Below are positions 31,645 through 40,594 of a stretch of DNA of 64,000 bases, one piece after another; position 1 is the stretch's first letter; every line of letters begins with the position of its first letter. This stretch comes from Arthrobacter sp. SX1312 (GTDB lineage: Bacteria; Actinomycetota; Actinomycetes; Actinomycetales; Micrococcaceae), in assembly GCF_002929295.1 (NCBI RefSeq), contig NZ_PJIM01000005.1:1-64000 (forward strand). The letters run 5' to 3'. Both the position numbers and the translations under genes were made by a program. The notes under the pieces were generated by a model that made no database searches, was not told the DNA's origin, and saw only the letters and a list, made by a program, of their open reading frames with translations.

Positions 31645-32100
31645 TCAGCGGGCGGTGCGGGGCGCCGTCGCTGATCGCAGCGCGGCGAGGATGGGCCGGT
31701 CGGCGGGGATCCACGGCAGCGCGTCGAGCTCCTCGTCCGGATGGAGCGGCAGCCAGCGCAGCTCGTCGTGGTCCTGCAGCGGCATCGCCTCCCCCGCCGT
31801 GACCTCTGCCAGCCATACGCGCATGGCGGCCCGGTCGTTGAGCGGCCACCCCTGCGGACCGGGCCCGGTGATCTCCCTGCCGAGCTCTGCGGTGACGCCG
31901 AGCTCCTCCTCGAGCTCGCGTAGCAGGGCGGCCTCGCAGCGCTCTCCCGCCTCCACCTTCCCTCCGGGGAACTCCCACATTCCGGCGAACTGCGGCGGCG
32001 CCGACCGCCGGGCGACGAGCAGGCTGGTGGGCCGCGCGAGGGAGTCGACGACGGCCGCCCCCACGATCTGGAGGAGCTGGTCCGAGGGTGGTTGCGTCAC
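31645..32100 (-). CDS. Nudix hydrolase, MutT-like (8-oxo-dGTP diphosphatase candidate)
   Basis: A 151-residue Nudix protein. The Nudix box is complete: GGKVEAGERCEAALLRELEEELGV at about residues 45-68, with the metal-binding REL-EE-L core. The N-terminal VGAAVVDSLARPTSLLVARRSAPPQFAGMWEFPGG pattern and the late LQDHDELRWLPLHP match MutT/CTP pyrophosphohydrolase relatives that clean oxidised nucleotides. Start is GTG. It converges on the radical SAM gene. Confidence 0.9.
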   Translation of the reverse strand: MTQPPSDQLLQIVGAAVVDSLARPTSLLVARRSAPPQFAGMWEFPGGKVEAGERCEAALLRELEEELGVTAELGREITGPGPQGWPLNDRAAMRVWLAEVTAGEAMPLQDHDELRWLPLHPDEELDALPWIPADRPILAALRSATAPRTAR

Positions 32101-32139
32101 CTGCCGAGTCTATCGACGACTCCCTGCATCCCCGATCGT

Positions 32140-32176
32140 GGTGATCGTCCGGCCTCGGCCCGGCCCGACGATCACC
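32140..32176. repeat. Inverted repeat between Nudix and MFS genes
   Basis: GGTGATCGTC (32140-32149) and GACGATCACC (32167-32176) are perfect complements around a 17-base loop that has its own GGCC pairing. It lies in the divergent spacer, close to the Nudix start. Possible operator or RNA hairpin; no function can be assigned. Confidence 0.45.
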
Positions 32177-32384
32177 GCATCACCATGAACCCCTGAACCC
32201 CGAATCCTGAGGCTTGCAGCACGAATTCCGTCTGCCGGGTGCCGCGGTCGTATTTCGGGGCGGCACGGCGTTGTCGCCTAGGCTTGAAGGGACGACGGTG
32301 TCCGTGTCGCCGTCCGCCCCCAGTTCCCCGGAGGAGTCCGGCGGCCGATCCTCCCGCCCCCGAGATCCAGCCGCAAGGACATCC

Positions 32385-33659
32385 ATGACCGCCTCCGCTC
32401 CCCCGTCGACGTCGAACCGGCTGACCGGCCGTCCACTCCTGTTCGCCATCGGCGCCCTCGCGGTGGGTGGTTTCGCGATCGGCACCACGGAGTTCACCAT
32501 CATGGGCCTGCTCGAGGAGATGCGGGCGGATCTCGGCGTGGACTACGCGCAGGGCGGGCATGTCATCTCCGCCTACGCCCTCGGTGTCGTGGTGGGCGCG
32601 CCCGTCCTCGCCACCCTCGGCGCGAAGAAACCGCAGCGCGCCGTCGCCCTGGCGCTCATGGTCCTGATCACGGTGGCCAACCTGTCGTCCTACTTCGCGT
32701 CGGATTTCGGCTGGATGCTGGCGTCGCGGTTCCTGTCGGGCCTTCCCCACGGAGCCTACTTCGGTGTCGCCGCCGTCATCGCGGCATCGCTCGCCGATCC
32801 CGCGCGGCGGGGGCGCGCCATCGCCATGGTGATGCTGGGACTGAGCATCGCCAACGTGGTGGGCGTCCCGTTCGCCACGTGGCTCGGCCAGGAGTTCGGC
32901 TGGCGCTCCATGTTCCTGCTCGTGGGAGTGATCGGGGCGACGACGCTGGTGCTGATCCGCGCCTTCGTCCCGGACGTCCCCGTGCGGCCGGGCGCGAGCA
33001 TCCGCAAGGAGCTGGGAGCCCTGCGCCGTCTGCAGCTGTGGATGACGCTGCTCATCGGCATCGTCGGTTTCGGTGGGTTCTTCGCCGTCTATTCGTACAT
33101 CGCGCCGACCATGACGGAGGTGGCCGGCCTCAGCGCGTCGCTGCTGCCCCTCGTCGTCGCGCTGTACGGCGTGGGCATGGTGGTCGGCAACATCCTGGGC
33201 GGGCGCCTCGCGGACAGATCCATCATGGGGAGCATCTACGGGGTCATGGTGGCCATCGCGGCGGTCCTGCTGCTGTTCCCCCTCGCGGCGACGATCCCGT
33301 GGACGGCCTGCCTCTTCGTCTTCCTGGTCGGCACGAGCGGATCGGCGCTCATCCCGCCGCTGCAGGCGCGCCTGCTGGACGTCTCGCCGGGAGCGCCGTC
33401 GCTCGCGTCCTCGATGAACCACTCGTCGTTGAACACGGCCAACGCGCTCGGCGCAGCGCTGGGCGGCGCCGTCATCACGGCCGGATGGGGGTTCACCGCA
33501 CCCGCCATGGTCGGCGCGGTGCTCGCGGTCCTGGGGCTCGGCGTCGCCCTGCTCAGCGGCAGGATGGACAGGCGCGGCCACGCCGACCGCCGACCAACGC
33601 ACGGCGACGCCGGAACGGCAGGGCCGACGGACTCAGCGGATGCGCTGCGCGCGGGCTGA
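32385..33659 (+). CDS. MFS transporter, arabinose/chloramphenicol-efflux type (DHA1)
   Basis: A 424-residue integral membrane protein with about 12 helices. The N-terminal pattern AIGTTEFTIMGLLEEMRADLGVDYAQGGHVISAYALGVVVGAPVL and GLPHGAYFGVAAVIAASLA are typical of the AraJ/YdeA/Cmx branch of drug and sugar efflux pumps. The ATG at 32385 is preceded by AAGGA; the frame is open far upstream but without homology. The C-terminal tail is hydrophilic. Substrate unknown. Its last 27 bases overlap the convergent methyltransferase gene. Confidence 0.9.
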   Translation: MTASAPPSTSNRLTGRPLLFAIGALAVGGFAIGTTEFTIMGLLEEMRADLGVDYAQGGHVISAYALGVVVGAPVLATLGAKKPQRAVALALMVLITVANLSSYFASDFGWMLASRFLSGLPHGAYFGVAAVIAASLADPARRGRAIAMVMLGLSIANVVGVPFATWLGQEFGWRSMFLLVGVIGATTLVLIRAFVPDVPVRPGASIRKELGALRRLQLWMTLLIGIVGFGGFFAVYSYIAPTMTEVAGLSASLLPLVVALYGVGMVVGNILGGRLADRSIMGSIYGVMVAIAAVLLLFPLAATIPWTACLFVFLVGTSGSALIPPLQARLLDVSPGAPSLASSMNHSSLNTANALGAALGGAVITAGWGFTAPAMVGAVLAVLGLGVALLSGRMDRRGHADRRPTHGDAGTAGPTDSADALRAG

Positions 33660-34607
33660 GGCGTACAGGCAGACGGTGGCGGCGGTCCCGACGTTGAGGG
33701 ACTCCGCGCTGCCGTAGATGGGCACCGCGACGCGCGCGTCCGCGGCGGCGGTGACGTCGGCCGGCAGGCCCTGCGCCTCGTTGCCGAACAGCCAGGCGCC
33801 GGCGTCCTCGAGGCGCACCGTGCCGGCGCCGCCGCTGCCGCTGCCGCTGTCGCCGCCGATGTCGCCGCCCGGCTTGCCGTCCGGCCGGTCCTGCGGGGGG
33901 TGCACCGTGGCGAACCTGCGCTGCGCGCTGGCGTCCTGGAGGTCGTCGAGGCTGGTGCTGCCATAGCCGTCGGCTGCGAGGACGGTCATGCCCGCGTCCC
34001 GCAGGCGGTCCAGCAGCCCCTCGGGTTCGACGCCGAGGACCAGCGGGAGGTGGAAGAGCGACCCGACGGTGGACCGTACGGTCTTGGGGTTGTAGGGATC
34101 CACGCTCGCGCCGGTCAGGATGACGGCGTCGGCCCCCGCCGAATCCGCCGCCCGGATGATGGTGCCCGCGTTACCCGGGTCCCGCACCTCGACGAGCACG
34201 GCCATAAGGCGCGGCGCGGCGGAGAGCACGTCGTCGAGCGGGACGTCGACGAACCGGCACACCGCGACGAAGCCCTGGGGCGTGACGGTGGACGACATGG
34301 CGGCGAGGACGTCGGCGGTGACGAGCCGCACGGTCGGGGCGCCGTCCTGCCCGGAGAGGTCCGCGATGTCGGTGTGGCGCTCGAGCGCGTCTGCCGTGGC
34401 GTACACGTCGACGACGACGCCGCCCTCCCCCGCCGCATGGCGGGTGAGGTGCAGGCGGAGGGCCTCCCGGACCGCCTGGGGACCTTCGGCCAGGAACTCC
34501 CGCCGCCTTAAACGCGACGGACGCCCGGCCAGGCGTGCCACCTCCTTCACCCGGTCAGCGTGGGTGTTGGTCATCAGTGGCGCCTGGGGGCGTCCGTTCA
34601 CAGTCAT
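33633..34607 (-). CDS. TrmH/SpoU-family RNA 2'-O-methyltransferase
   Basis: A SPOUT-fold methyltransferase for rRNA or tRNA ribose. An N-terminal substrate-binding domain (VARLAGRPSRLRRREFLAEGPQAVREAL) precedes the catalytic part: LVEVRDPGNAGTIIRAADSAGADAVIL (motif 1), WLFGNEAQGLP (motif 2) and IPIYGSAESLNVGTAATVCLY-like motif 3. Between motifs 1 and 2 is an extra Gly/Ser/Asp-rich segment (residues ~235-260). Start options are 34631, 34607 or 34574; 34607 has GGAA at a good distance. It follows rplT by 45 bases, a common actinobacterial arrangement. Confidence 0.9.
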   Translation of the reverse strand: MTVNGRPQAPLMTNTHADRVKEVARLAGRPSRLRRREFLAEGPQAVREALRLHLTRHAAGEGGVVVDVYATADALERHTDIADLSGQDGAPTVRLVTADVLAAMSSTVTPQGFVAVCRFVDVPLDDVLSAAPRLMAVLVEVRDPGNAGTIIRAADSAGADAVILTGASVDPYNPKTVRSTVGSLFHLPLVLGVEPEGLLDRLRDAGMTVLAADGYGSTSLDDLQDASAQRRFATVHPPQDRPDGKPGGDIGGDSGSGSGGAGTVRLEDAGAWLFGNEAQGLPADVTAAADARVAVPIYGSAESLNVGTAATVCLYASARAQRIR

Positions 34608-34652
34608 CGTGTTCCGGTGTGCGGGCCGCATGGCCCGCAGCAGCCGATGCGC

Positions 34653-35042
34653 CTAGGCCGAGGCCTTGAGCGGTGCCGAGGTGTCCGCCGGCAGGGCGTT
34701 CTTGGCGATCTGCACGAGGGCCGCGAAGGCTGCGCCGTCGGTGACGGCGAGATCGGCGAGCATACGGCGGTCGACCTGGATGTCGGCGGCCTTGAGGCCC
34801 TGGATCAGGCGGTTGTAGGTCAGGCCGTTGGCGCGGGACGCAGCATTGATGCGCTGGATCCACAGGCGACGGAAGTCGCCCTTGCGCTTGCGGCGGTCAC
34901 CGTAGCTGTAGACGAACGAGTGGAGCAGCTGCTCCTTCGCCTTGCGGTACAGGCGCGAACGCTGGCCGCGGTAACCCTTGGCGCGCTCGAGGATGACCCG
35001 ACGCTTCTTGTGGGCATTGACTGCCCGCTTCACACGTGCCAC
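34653..35042 (-). CDS. rplT: 50S ribosomal protein L20
   Basis: A 129-residue ribosomal protein that binds 23S rRNA and is essential for early 50S assembly. The basic N-terminus ([38 protein letters not shown]) and [21 protein letters not shown] are family-defining. It is the third gene of infC-rpmI-rplT. In Firmicutes and E. coli L20 represses this operon; a comparable mechanism here is only suspected (see the leader hairpin before infC). Confidence 0.98.
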   Translation of the reverse strand: MARVKRAVNAHKKRRVILERAKGYRGQRSRLYRKAKEQLLHSFVYSYGDRRKRKGDFRRLWIQRINAASRANGLTYNRLIQGLKAADIQVDRRMLADLAVTDGAAFAALVQIAKNALPADTSAPLKASA

Positions 35043-35138
35043 GTGCGTACTCCTTCAGTTCTTCTCCGGTCACGGCTTCGGCCGTGAGCGCCGCACCGTG
35101 GGTGCGTGCGCTTTCCCGGGAGGGGGGTGGATTGGTGG

Positions 35139-35333
35139 TTAGACGCCGAGCATCTTCTTGATGACCTTGCTGTCGGCCTTCGAGACGATCTTGTCGCCGG
35201 CGAGACGGCGCGTCACGGTCGAGGACTTGTGCTCGAGGTAGTGGCGGCGGTTGGCCTGCTGGCGCTTGAGCTTGCCGCTACCGGTGAGCTTGAAGCGCTT
35301 CTTGGCGCCACTGTGGGTCTTCATCTTCGGCAT
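35139..35333 (-). CDS. rpmI: 50S ribosomal protein L35
   Basis: A 64-residue ribosomal protein. It begins [20 protein letters not shown] and ends with [17 protein letters not shown], the full family length. The start at ATG 35333 is fixed by homology; the longer open frame upstream is not coding. AAGGAG lies a few bases upstream. It lies between infC and rplT. Confidence 0.98.
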   Translation of the reverse strand: MPKMKTHSGAKKRFKLTGSGKLKRQQANRRHYLEHKSSTVTRRLAGDKIVSKADSKVIKKMLGV

Positions 35334-35439
35334 GGGAACCGATCTCCTTTGGATAGCCGGGGCGGGTGCACCCGGAGTTCGGCACCCGAGGGTGCCTGCT
35401 GGTTTCGATCGTGCCCGGTGGTAGGACGGGGCCGGGGCC

Positions 35440-36573
35440 CTAGTCCGTGCTTCCGGGCTTGGGGCGGCTGGTCGGGCTCTTGGTCGGAGCCGTTCGTCCC
35501 GCGGGCTTGGGGGGTGCCGGCGGCCTGGGCGCTCCGGGCTTCGGCATGGCCATGGGCTTGGCCGCCACGGCCGGCTTCGGCGCCGGCGCAGCATCCGGTG
35601 TCGAAGCCGGGGCTGCGGCCTCCGTCTTCGCCGCCGGGGCGGAGGAACGGGAGGGTGCGGGCCGCTCGGCCGCAGGCCTCGACGACGTCGACCGCGGGGC
35701 CGACGACGTCCGGGCCGGAGCCTGACGAGCCGGTGCGGCCTGTCGGGCAGGAGCAGCAGCCTGGGCAGGTGCCGCCGCGGCCGGAGCCTCGGTGGCCGCC
35801 GGAGCGGCCTCGGGTGCCTGCTGCACGGTCGCCTCCGGAGCCTCCTCGACGGGAGCCTCCTCGACGGGAGCCTTCGGAGCCTCGGGCTCGCTCCTGATCT
35901 CGTAGCCCTCGGGCAGCAGGTCCGCGAGGGACTGCGTCAGCGGTGCACCGCTGGACCCGGAGGTATCGACCCGCTTGGGCTCGCCCCCCGACTTCGCGAC
36001 CTCGTTGGCAGCCTTCGCCTCGGCACGCTGGGTCTCCCGGCGGGCCTCCGCCTTGGCCTCGGCCTTGTTCTTCGTGGGACCGATCACCATGACCATGTTG
36101 CGTCCGTCGATGCGCGGCGTCGACTCGACGACGCCGACCTCGGCGACGTCGTCCGCGAACTTCTGCAGCAGGCGGATACCCATCTCGGGTCGCTGCTGCT
36201 CACGTCCGCGGAACTGGATCATGGCCTTGACCTTGTCGCCGGCGCCGAGGAAGCGCATGGCGTGCCCACGCTTGGTTTCGTAGTCGTGCGTATCGATCTT
36301 GAGGCGGAAGCGGATCTCCTTCAGGACCGTGTTGGTCTGGTTCTTCCGCGCCTCGCGCGCCTTGACGGCCGCTTCGTACTTGTACTTACCAAAATCCATG
36401 AGCTTGGCCACCGGAGGCTTCGCCTGCGGTGCTACCTCGACAAGATCCAGGTCGGACTCGGCGGCAAGTCGGAGTGCGTCCTCGATACGGACGATTCCTA
36501 CCTGTTCGCCGGCAGGTCCGACCAACCGCACCTCGGGAACGCGGATACGATCATTGATTCTTGGCTCGCTAAT
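35440..36573 (-). CDS. infC: Translation initiation factor IF-3 with ATT start codon
   Basis: Prevents premature 30S-50S joining and checks the start codon. The conserved protein begins [17 protein letters not shown], and the codon for that first residue is ATT at 36573-36571, preceded by AGGAG six bases upstream. ATT starts are the hallmark of infC, allowing IF-3 to repress itself. ATG codons further upstream are not backed by homology. The canonical two domains span ~1-180 ([36 protein letters not shown]). The remaining ~190 residues are an Ala/Pro-rich low-complexity tail, common in actinobacteria. A terminator-like hairpin lies 50 bases upstream. Confidence 0.95.
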   Translation of the reverse strand: MSEPRINDRIRVPEVRLVGPAGEQVGIVRIEDALRLAAESDLDLVEVAPQAKPPVAKLMDFGKYKYEAAVKAREARKNQTNTVLKEIRFRLKIDTHDYETKRGHAMRFLGAGDKVKAMIQFRGREQQRPEMGIRLLQKFADDVAEVGVVESTPRIDGRNMVMVIGPTKNKAEAKAEARRETQRAEAKAANEVAKSGGEPKRVDTSGSSGAPLTQSLADLLPEGYEIRSEPEAPKAPVEEAPVEEAPEATVQQAPEAAPAATEAPAAAAPAQAAAPARQAAPARQAPARTSSAPRSTSSRPAAERPAPSRSSAPAAKTEAAAPASTPDAAPAPKPAVAAKPMAMPKPGAPRPPAPPKPAGRTAPTKSPTSRPKPGSTD

Positions 36574-36622
36574 GTGTGACTCCTGTGGATTCTCGAGCTG
36601 AAAACCGCCTGCAGACGAAAGA

Positions 36623-36654
36623 AGGCCTCCCATTGCATGCGCAATCGGAGGCCT
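36623..36654 (-). terminator. Attenuator-like hairpin in infC leader
   Basis: AGGCCTCC and GGAGGCCT enclose ATTGC-GCAT-GCAAT, so nearly all 32 bases pair. On the minus strand the stem is followed by TTCTTTCG, making an intrinsic-terminator-like structure between the presumed promoter (upstream of about 36840) and the infC start. Position inside the leader suggests attenuation of the infC-rpmI-rplT operon rather than simple termination, as no minus-strand gene ends here. Confidence 0.6.
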
Positions 36655-36865
36655 CGTCGACCGGTCGTCCGCCGTCGGGGAAGCCTGGGCTTCCTGCGCG
36701 ATCAGCGGCAGCACCGACCAGGAACCCGGCTACCTGCAATGCGACCTGAGGTCGCACCAGGCAAACGCGGGTGGGAGAGGACTCCGCTTGCAGACCGGCG
36801 CGTGAGCCTGCTCGAAGAGCACAGCGGCTAACAGCGACCGGTTGGTCTATGCCAAGCTTACCAGT

Positions 36866-37318
36866 ATGAACACGCCACACGACAACCCGCAGCACGCCCC
36901 CTCCGAGGAGCCGGCCGGCGCCTCCCGCCGCAGCTTCGCCGAGGAGCAGGACCACGGCCACGCTGCCTCGGACGAGGCCGAGCAGGGCGTCCGGCAGCAG
37001 ATGCGGGACATCTCCGAGGTGGCCGCCGTGGAGGTCATCGTGACGTCGGCGGTGCACCTCATGAGCGCCGCGGCCGTGAAGTGCGGCCTCGGCCACGAGG
37101 AGAACGCCGAGCAGCTCAAGGACCTCGACGAGGCCAGGAAGCTGATCACCGCGCTGGCCGGATTCGTGACGGCGGCCGCCCCCGAGATCGGGTCCCAGCA
37201 CGCAGGGCCGTTGCGCGACGGGCTCCGCTCGCTGCAGCTCGCGTTCCGCGAGGCCTCGATCATCCCGGATGCGCCCGGCCAGGGCCCCGGAGAGAAGTAC
37301 ACGGGTCCCGTCAACTGA
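36866..37318 (+). CDS. DUF1844 family protein
   Basis: A 150-residue cytoplasmic protein. The conserved DUF1844 core spans residues ~45-115 (RDISEVAAVEVIVTSAVHLMSAAAVKCGLG, then LKDLDEARKLITALAGFV), with an acidic N-terminus and a Pro/Gly-rich tail. Function is unknown; the gene is regularly beside infC in actinobacteria. The ATG at 36866 was chosen over an upstream TTG. It is divergent from infC across 292 bases, most of which is the infC leader. Confidence 0.88.
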   Translation: MNTPHDNPQHAPSEEPAGASRRSFAEEQDHGHAASDEAEQGVRQQMRDISEVAAVEVIVTSAVHLMSAAAVKCGLGHEENAEQLKDLDEARKLITALAGFVTAAAPEIGSQHAGPLRDGLRSLQLAFREASIIPDAPGQGPGEKYTGPVN

Positions 37319-37347
37319 TCCCGTCGTCCCGCGGCCGCCAGGCTTCG

Positions 37348-37379
37348 AACGGCCCGTGCCCCACCGGGCACGGGCCGTT
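37348..37379. terminator. Bidirectional terminator between DUF1844 and MFS genes
   Basis: A perfect 14-base stem, AACGGCCCGTGCCC with GGGCACGGGCCGTT, closed by a four-base loop. It lies between two convergent genes and ends in AA/TT flanks that give short U runs in either direction. Confidence 0.85.
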
Positions 37380-37418
37380 CGCGTTCGAGGGAGGCGGTGT
37401 TCGGGTGGGCGCGCCCGC

Positions 37419-38720
37419 CTAGCGGGAGGCGCCGGCGGTATCCACCGCGGGCGTCCGGCTGCCGAGGTCCCGTGCCAGGAACCCGGCGACGCCGATGAGC
37501 GCGGCGACGACGCCCACCGCGGTGAAACCGCCCCACGGGCCGACGGCATCGATGAGGAGCCCGGCCACCGGCGCTCCGAGCGCGACGCCGGAGGTCAGCG
37601 CGGAGCCGTACCAGCCCATCGCCTCGCCCCGCCGGTCCTCGGCCACGAGGTCCGCGACCTTCTCGGAGGCGGCGGAGAGGACGGGCGCGCAGAGCAGGCC
37701 CGCCGGGATCGACAGCAGGGCCAGGGACAGCGTGGTCTCGGCGAACCCCATGGGGAGTGTCAGCAGGGCCATGCCGAGCAGGAGGAGCGACGGCGGGATC
37801 GGCCGGTGCAGGGCGCCGTAGACGAGTCCGCCGACCACCGACGCGGCACACCACGCGACGAAGACGAGGCCGAGCTGGCTCTCGTTCCCCGTCTGCTCGA
37901 GCGCGGCGACGATGCCCACCTCGGTACCCGAGAGGAGCAGCCCGGCACCGGCGGCCGTGATCATGACCATGACCAGCGGCACGGTGATCCAGGGCAGCAC
38001 CCTCCGCACTCCGCGGCGCAGCACCGAGGCAGGGCGCCGTTCCTGCGTGCCGGCGTTCCGGGCGCCGATGAGGTCCGCCGCGGCCTCGTTCATCCCGGCG
38101 GGCGCGGAGGCCGCGACCGTGACGGCGTCGGGCAGCTGGTCCGACCGCGTGGGCGGGTTGAACCACATGAGGAACAGGCCCGCCGAGGCGGTGGCGATCC
38201 CGACCAGCGTCAGGCCGAGCACCGTGGACACCTGGGTGGCCAGGACGACGCCCACCGCAGGGCCGGCCATGAAGATGACCTCGGTGGAGATGGCGTCGAG
38301 CGTGAAGGCCGTGCGCCGCCGGTCGCCGTCCACGAGGACCCCGAGCGCCTGGCGGATCACGGAGAAGGCGGGCAGGGTGAAGAGTCCGCCGACGAGCGCC
38401 GCCACGAGCAGCCACTGGTAGGACAGGTGCGGTGCCACGGACCAGATGACGGCTTCCGCGACGACGGACGGGATGAGCGCGCGCCGCAGTCCCGCGCTGT
38501 CGATCCGCCGGCCGCGCCACGGCGCGCCGACCGCGATGCCGATCGTGACGACGGCGGCGACGGCGCCCGCTTCCGCGTAGCCGCGGTCGAGGGTCTGGAC
38601 GACGTGGAGCGTGAGCAGCACCCCGGCGGCGGAGTGCGGGAAGCGGGCGATCATCCCGACGAGGAGCAGCCTCCGAACGGAGCGGATGCGCAGCAGGTCC
38701 CGGTATACGGCGAAGTTCAC
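37419..38720 (-). CDS. MFS transporter
   Basis: A 433-residue membrane protein with about 12 helices in two halves joined by a hydrophilic loop near residues 190-235. Typical MFS features include VAAVVTIGIAVGAPWRGRRIDSAGLRRAL in the first half and GEAMGWYGSALTSGVALGAPVAGLLID in the second. It looks like an exporter of the drug-efflux type; substrate unknown. Start is GTG at 38720, 26 bases after the SseB-like stop, so it may be the last gene of the his cluster transcript. Confidence 0.88.
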   Translation of the reverse strand: MNFAVYRDLLRIRSVRRLLLVGMIARFPHSAAGVLLTLHVVQTLDRGYAEAGAVAAVVTIGIAVGAPWRGRRIDSAGLRRALIPSVVAEAVIWSVAPHLSYQWLLVAALVGGLFTLPAFSVIRQALGVLVDGDRRRTAFTLDAISTEVIFMAGPAVGVVLATQVSTVLGLTLVGIATASAGLFLMWFNPPTRSDQLPDAVTVAASAPAGMNEAAADLIGARNAGTQERRPASVLRRGVRRVLPWITVPLVMVMITAAGAGLLLSGTEVGIVAALEQTGNESQLGLVFVAWCAASVVGGLVYGALHRPIPPSLLLLGMALLTLPMGFAETTLSLALLSIPAGLLCAPVLSAASEKVADLVAEDRRGEAMGWYGSALTSGVALGAPVAGLLIDAVGPWGGFTAVGVVAALIGVAGFLARDLGSRTPAVDTAGASR

Positions 38721-38746
38721 TGTTCGTCTTTCTGGCCGACGACCCG

Positions 38747-39601
38747 TCAGCGGGTGAGTTTGATGTCGAGCGAGTCGACGCGTTCCACGAAGCCGGTGAG
38801 GCCGAGGAGCTTCCCGCGGAAGGAGGCGACGGCGTCGCGCACCCCGTCGGGAGACAGGCCCGGGCGGAGCCGGAGATCCATGCGCAGTTCGGGGCCCGGT
38901 CCCCCACCGGAGGCAATGCTACCGCCGGCCGTGCGTGTCAGCACTCCGCCCGCCGGCCGCAGGCCCACCCCGAGGACGTCCTCCTCCAGCCCGGCCGCTT
39001 CCTCGACGAGCGACGCCAGTGCCGGGTCCTCGTACGACGGCGTCCACGGGACCTGCTGGGCCAGGGCCCAGAGGGCAGGGCGCCGCAGCACGAACGTGAG
39101 ATCGGCCCCCGGGTCGAGCACCATCAGCTGCGCATCCTCGGCGGCGGCCGCGAGGGCTGCCCGGGACGCGTAGGCCGCGACGGGTCGCGCGTCACGGTGC
39201 CAGCGGCCCAGCGCCTCGGTCGAGGAGAAGACCGGGAGGGCCTTGCGGCCGTCGGGCGCCGTCAGCGTGACGAGCGCCATCTCGGCCTCCTTGTCGGAGT
39301 GCAGCCCGGTGGCGGCCTCCGCCTGGTCGCTGAGCCGTGCGACGATCGGGATGAACACCCGGGCCGTGGTGAGGGCCCCGAACACGGCCCGCTCGGCATC
39401 GCCGGGCCGGCCCGCGGGTCCCAGGAGCCCGGCAAGTGCTGCGAGGAGCCCCGGGTCCGCCGCACCGTCGTCGTCGTCGAAGGCGTGCAGCGGGTTCTCC
39501 GGACCGGACAGGTCGCGGCCCGCCCACGGCTGCCCGGCGGAATCCGCCGTGTTACCGGCGAGAGCGGCGGCGATGTGCGCGGGGAGCTGCCGGCCGCTCA
39601 C
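38747..39601 (-). CDS. SseB family protein
   Basis: A 284-residue protein with an SseB-like domain ([19 protein letters not shown], then [43 protein letters not shown]). It is linked to a C-terminal half that resembles the usual companion domain. No enzymatic motif is evident and function is unknown. Start is GTG 39601, overlapping the priA stop by four bases (GTGA). This tight coupling to a histidine/tryptophan enzyme is conserved in Micrococcaceae as far as I recall. Confidence 0.85.
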   Translation of the reverse strand: MSGRQLPAHIAAALAGNTADSAGQPWAGRDLSGPENPLHAFDDDDGAADPGLLAALAGLLGPAGRPGDAERAVFGALTTARVFIPIVARLSDQAEAATGLHSDKEAEMALVTLTAPDGRKALPVFSSTEALGRWHRDARPVAAYASRAALAAAAEDAQLMVLDPGADLTFVLRRPALWALAQQVPWTPSYEDPALASLVEEAAGLEEDVLGVGLRPAGGVLTRTAGGSIASGGGPGPELRMDLRLRPGLSPDGVRDAVASFRGKLLGLTGFVERVDSLDIKLTR

Positions 39602-40356
39602 GTGTCCGAGGCGGGCAGCCCTGCGACGTCCAGGGCCTGCGGCAGGGTGAAGGCCCCGGCGTAGAGGGCCTTGCCGACGATCGCGCCTTCGAGCCCGAGG
39701 GGCACGAGTTCGCGGAGGGCCGCGATGTCGTCGAGGCTGGAGATACCGCCCGAGGCGACGACGGGGCGCGTGGTCTTCGCGAGGACGTCCTTCAGGAGGG
39801 CGAGGTTCGGGCCCTTGAGGGTGCCGTCCTTCGTCACGTCGGTCACGACGTACCGGGCGCAGCCGGCGTCCTCCAGGCGCTGGAGGACCTCCCACAGGTC
39901 CCCGCCCTCCTCGGTCCAGCCGCGCGCCGCGAGCGTGGTCCCGCGGACATCGAGCCCGACGGCGACGGCATCCCCGTACCGGGCGATCGCCCGCTCGGTC
40001 CACTCGGGGTCCTCGAGCGCCGCGGTGCCGAGGTTGACGCGTGTCGCTCCCAGCTCCAGCGCCGCCTCGAGCGACGCGTCGTCGCGGATGCCCCCGGAGA
40101 GTTCCACCTTGATGTCGAGGTTCCTGACGACGCGCTCGAGGAGGTCCTTGTTGGACCCCCGACCGAAGGCGGCGTCGAGGTCCACGAGGTGCACCCACTC
40201 GGCGCCGGCGTCCTGCCAGGCGCGGGCCGCGTCCACCGGATCCCCGTAGCTGGTCTCGCTGCCCGCCTCGCCCTGCACCAGGCGCACGGCCTGGCCGTCG
40301 GCGACGTCGACGGCGGGGAGGAGCTCGAGGGTGGGCGATTCGGTGAAGGGGCTCAT
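39598..40356 (-). CDS. priA: Bifunctional HisA/TrpF isomerase PriA
   Basis: A (beta-alpha)8 isomerase that in actinobacteria serves both histidine (ProFAR isomerase) and tryptophan (phosphoribosylanthranilate isomerase) synthesis. The 252-residue protein has the paired phosphate-binding loops [10 protein letters not shown] and [11 protein letters not shown] and the catalytic aspartates in [19 protein letters not shown] and [13 protein letters not shown]. The bifunctional assignment is by lineage, since no separate trpF is in the window. SD-like GAAAGCAGACC precedes the ATG. Confidence 0.93.
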   Translation of the reverse strand: MSPFTESPTLELLPAVDVADGQAVRLVQGEAGSETSYGDPVDAARAWQDAGAEWVHLVDLDAAFGRGSNKDLLERVVRNLDIKVELSGGIRDDASLEAALELGATRVNLGTAALEDPEWTERAIARYGDAVAVGLDVRGTTLAARGWTEEGGDLWEVLQRLEDAGCARYVVTDVTKDGTLKGPNLALLKDVLAKTTRPVVASGGISSLDDIAALRELVPLGLEGAIVGKALYAGAFTLPQALDVAGLPASDT

Positions 40357-40420
40357 GGTCTGCTTTCGTACGGGCGGCGGCGCCGCGGTGGAGGGGCGGG
40401 GTGTGCGGTGCGGGGCGGGG

Positions 40421-40579
40421 TCAGTCGCCGGGCAGCGTGAACAGGTAGGCGGCCAGGAGCGCCAGGCCGGCGAGGGCGAGGAAGGCGATCCACACCCAGC
40501 GCGGGAACTCCTGGCCGCGCAGGGAGAAGGCGCCGCCCATGAGGAGACCGGCGACCCCCATGAGCACGAGGCTCAGCAT
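40421..40579 (-). CDS. 52-residue two-helix membrane protein in the his cluster
   Basis: A short gene from ATG 40579 to TGA 40421. The product begins [16 protein letters not shown] and ends YLFTLPGD. Two hydrophobic segments (about residues 2-17 and 29-48) flank a short loop with RGQEFPRW, so it should be a small hairpin membrane protein. It lies between hisH and priA with 15 and 64 bases of spacing. Coding character (third-position GC bias, placement between coupled genes) supports a real gene. Function is unknown. Confidence 0.8.
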   Translation of the reverse strand: MLSLVLMGVAGLLMGGAFSLRGQEFPRWVWIAFLALAGLALLAAYLFTLPGD

Positions 40580-40594
40580 CGGTTCACCACCGGA

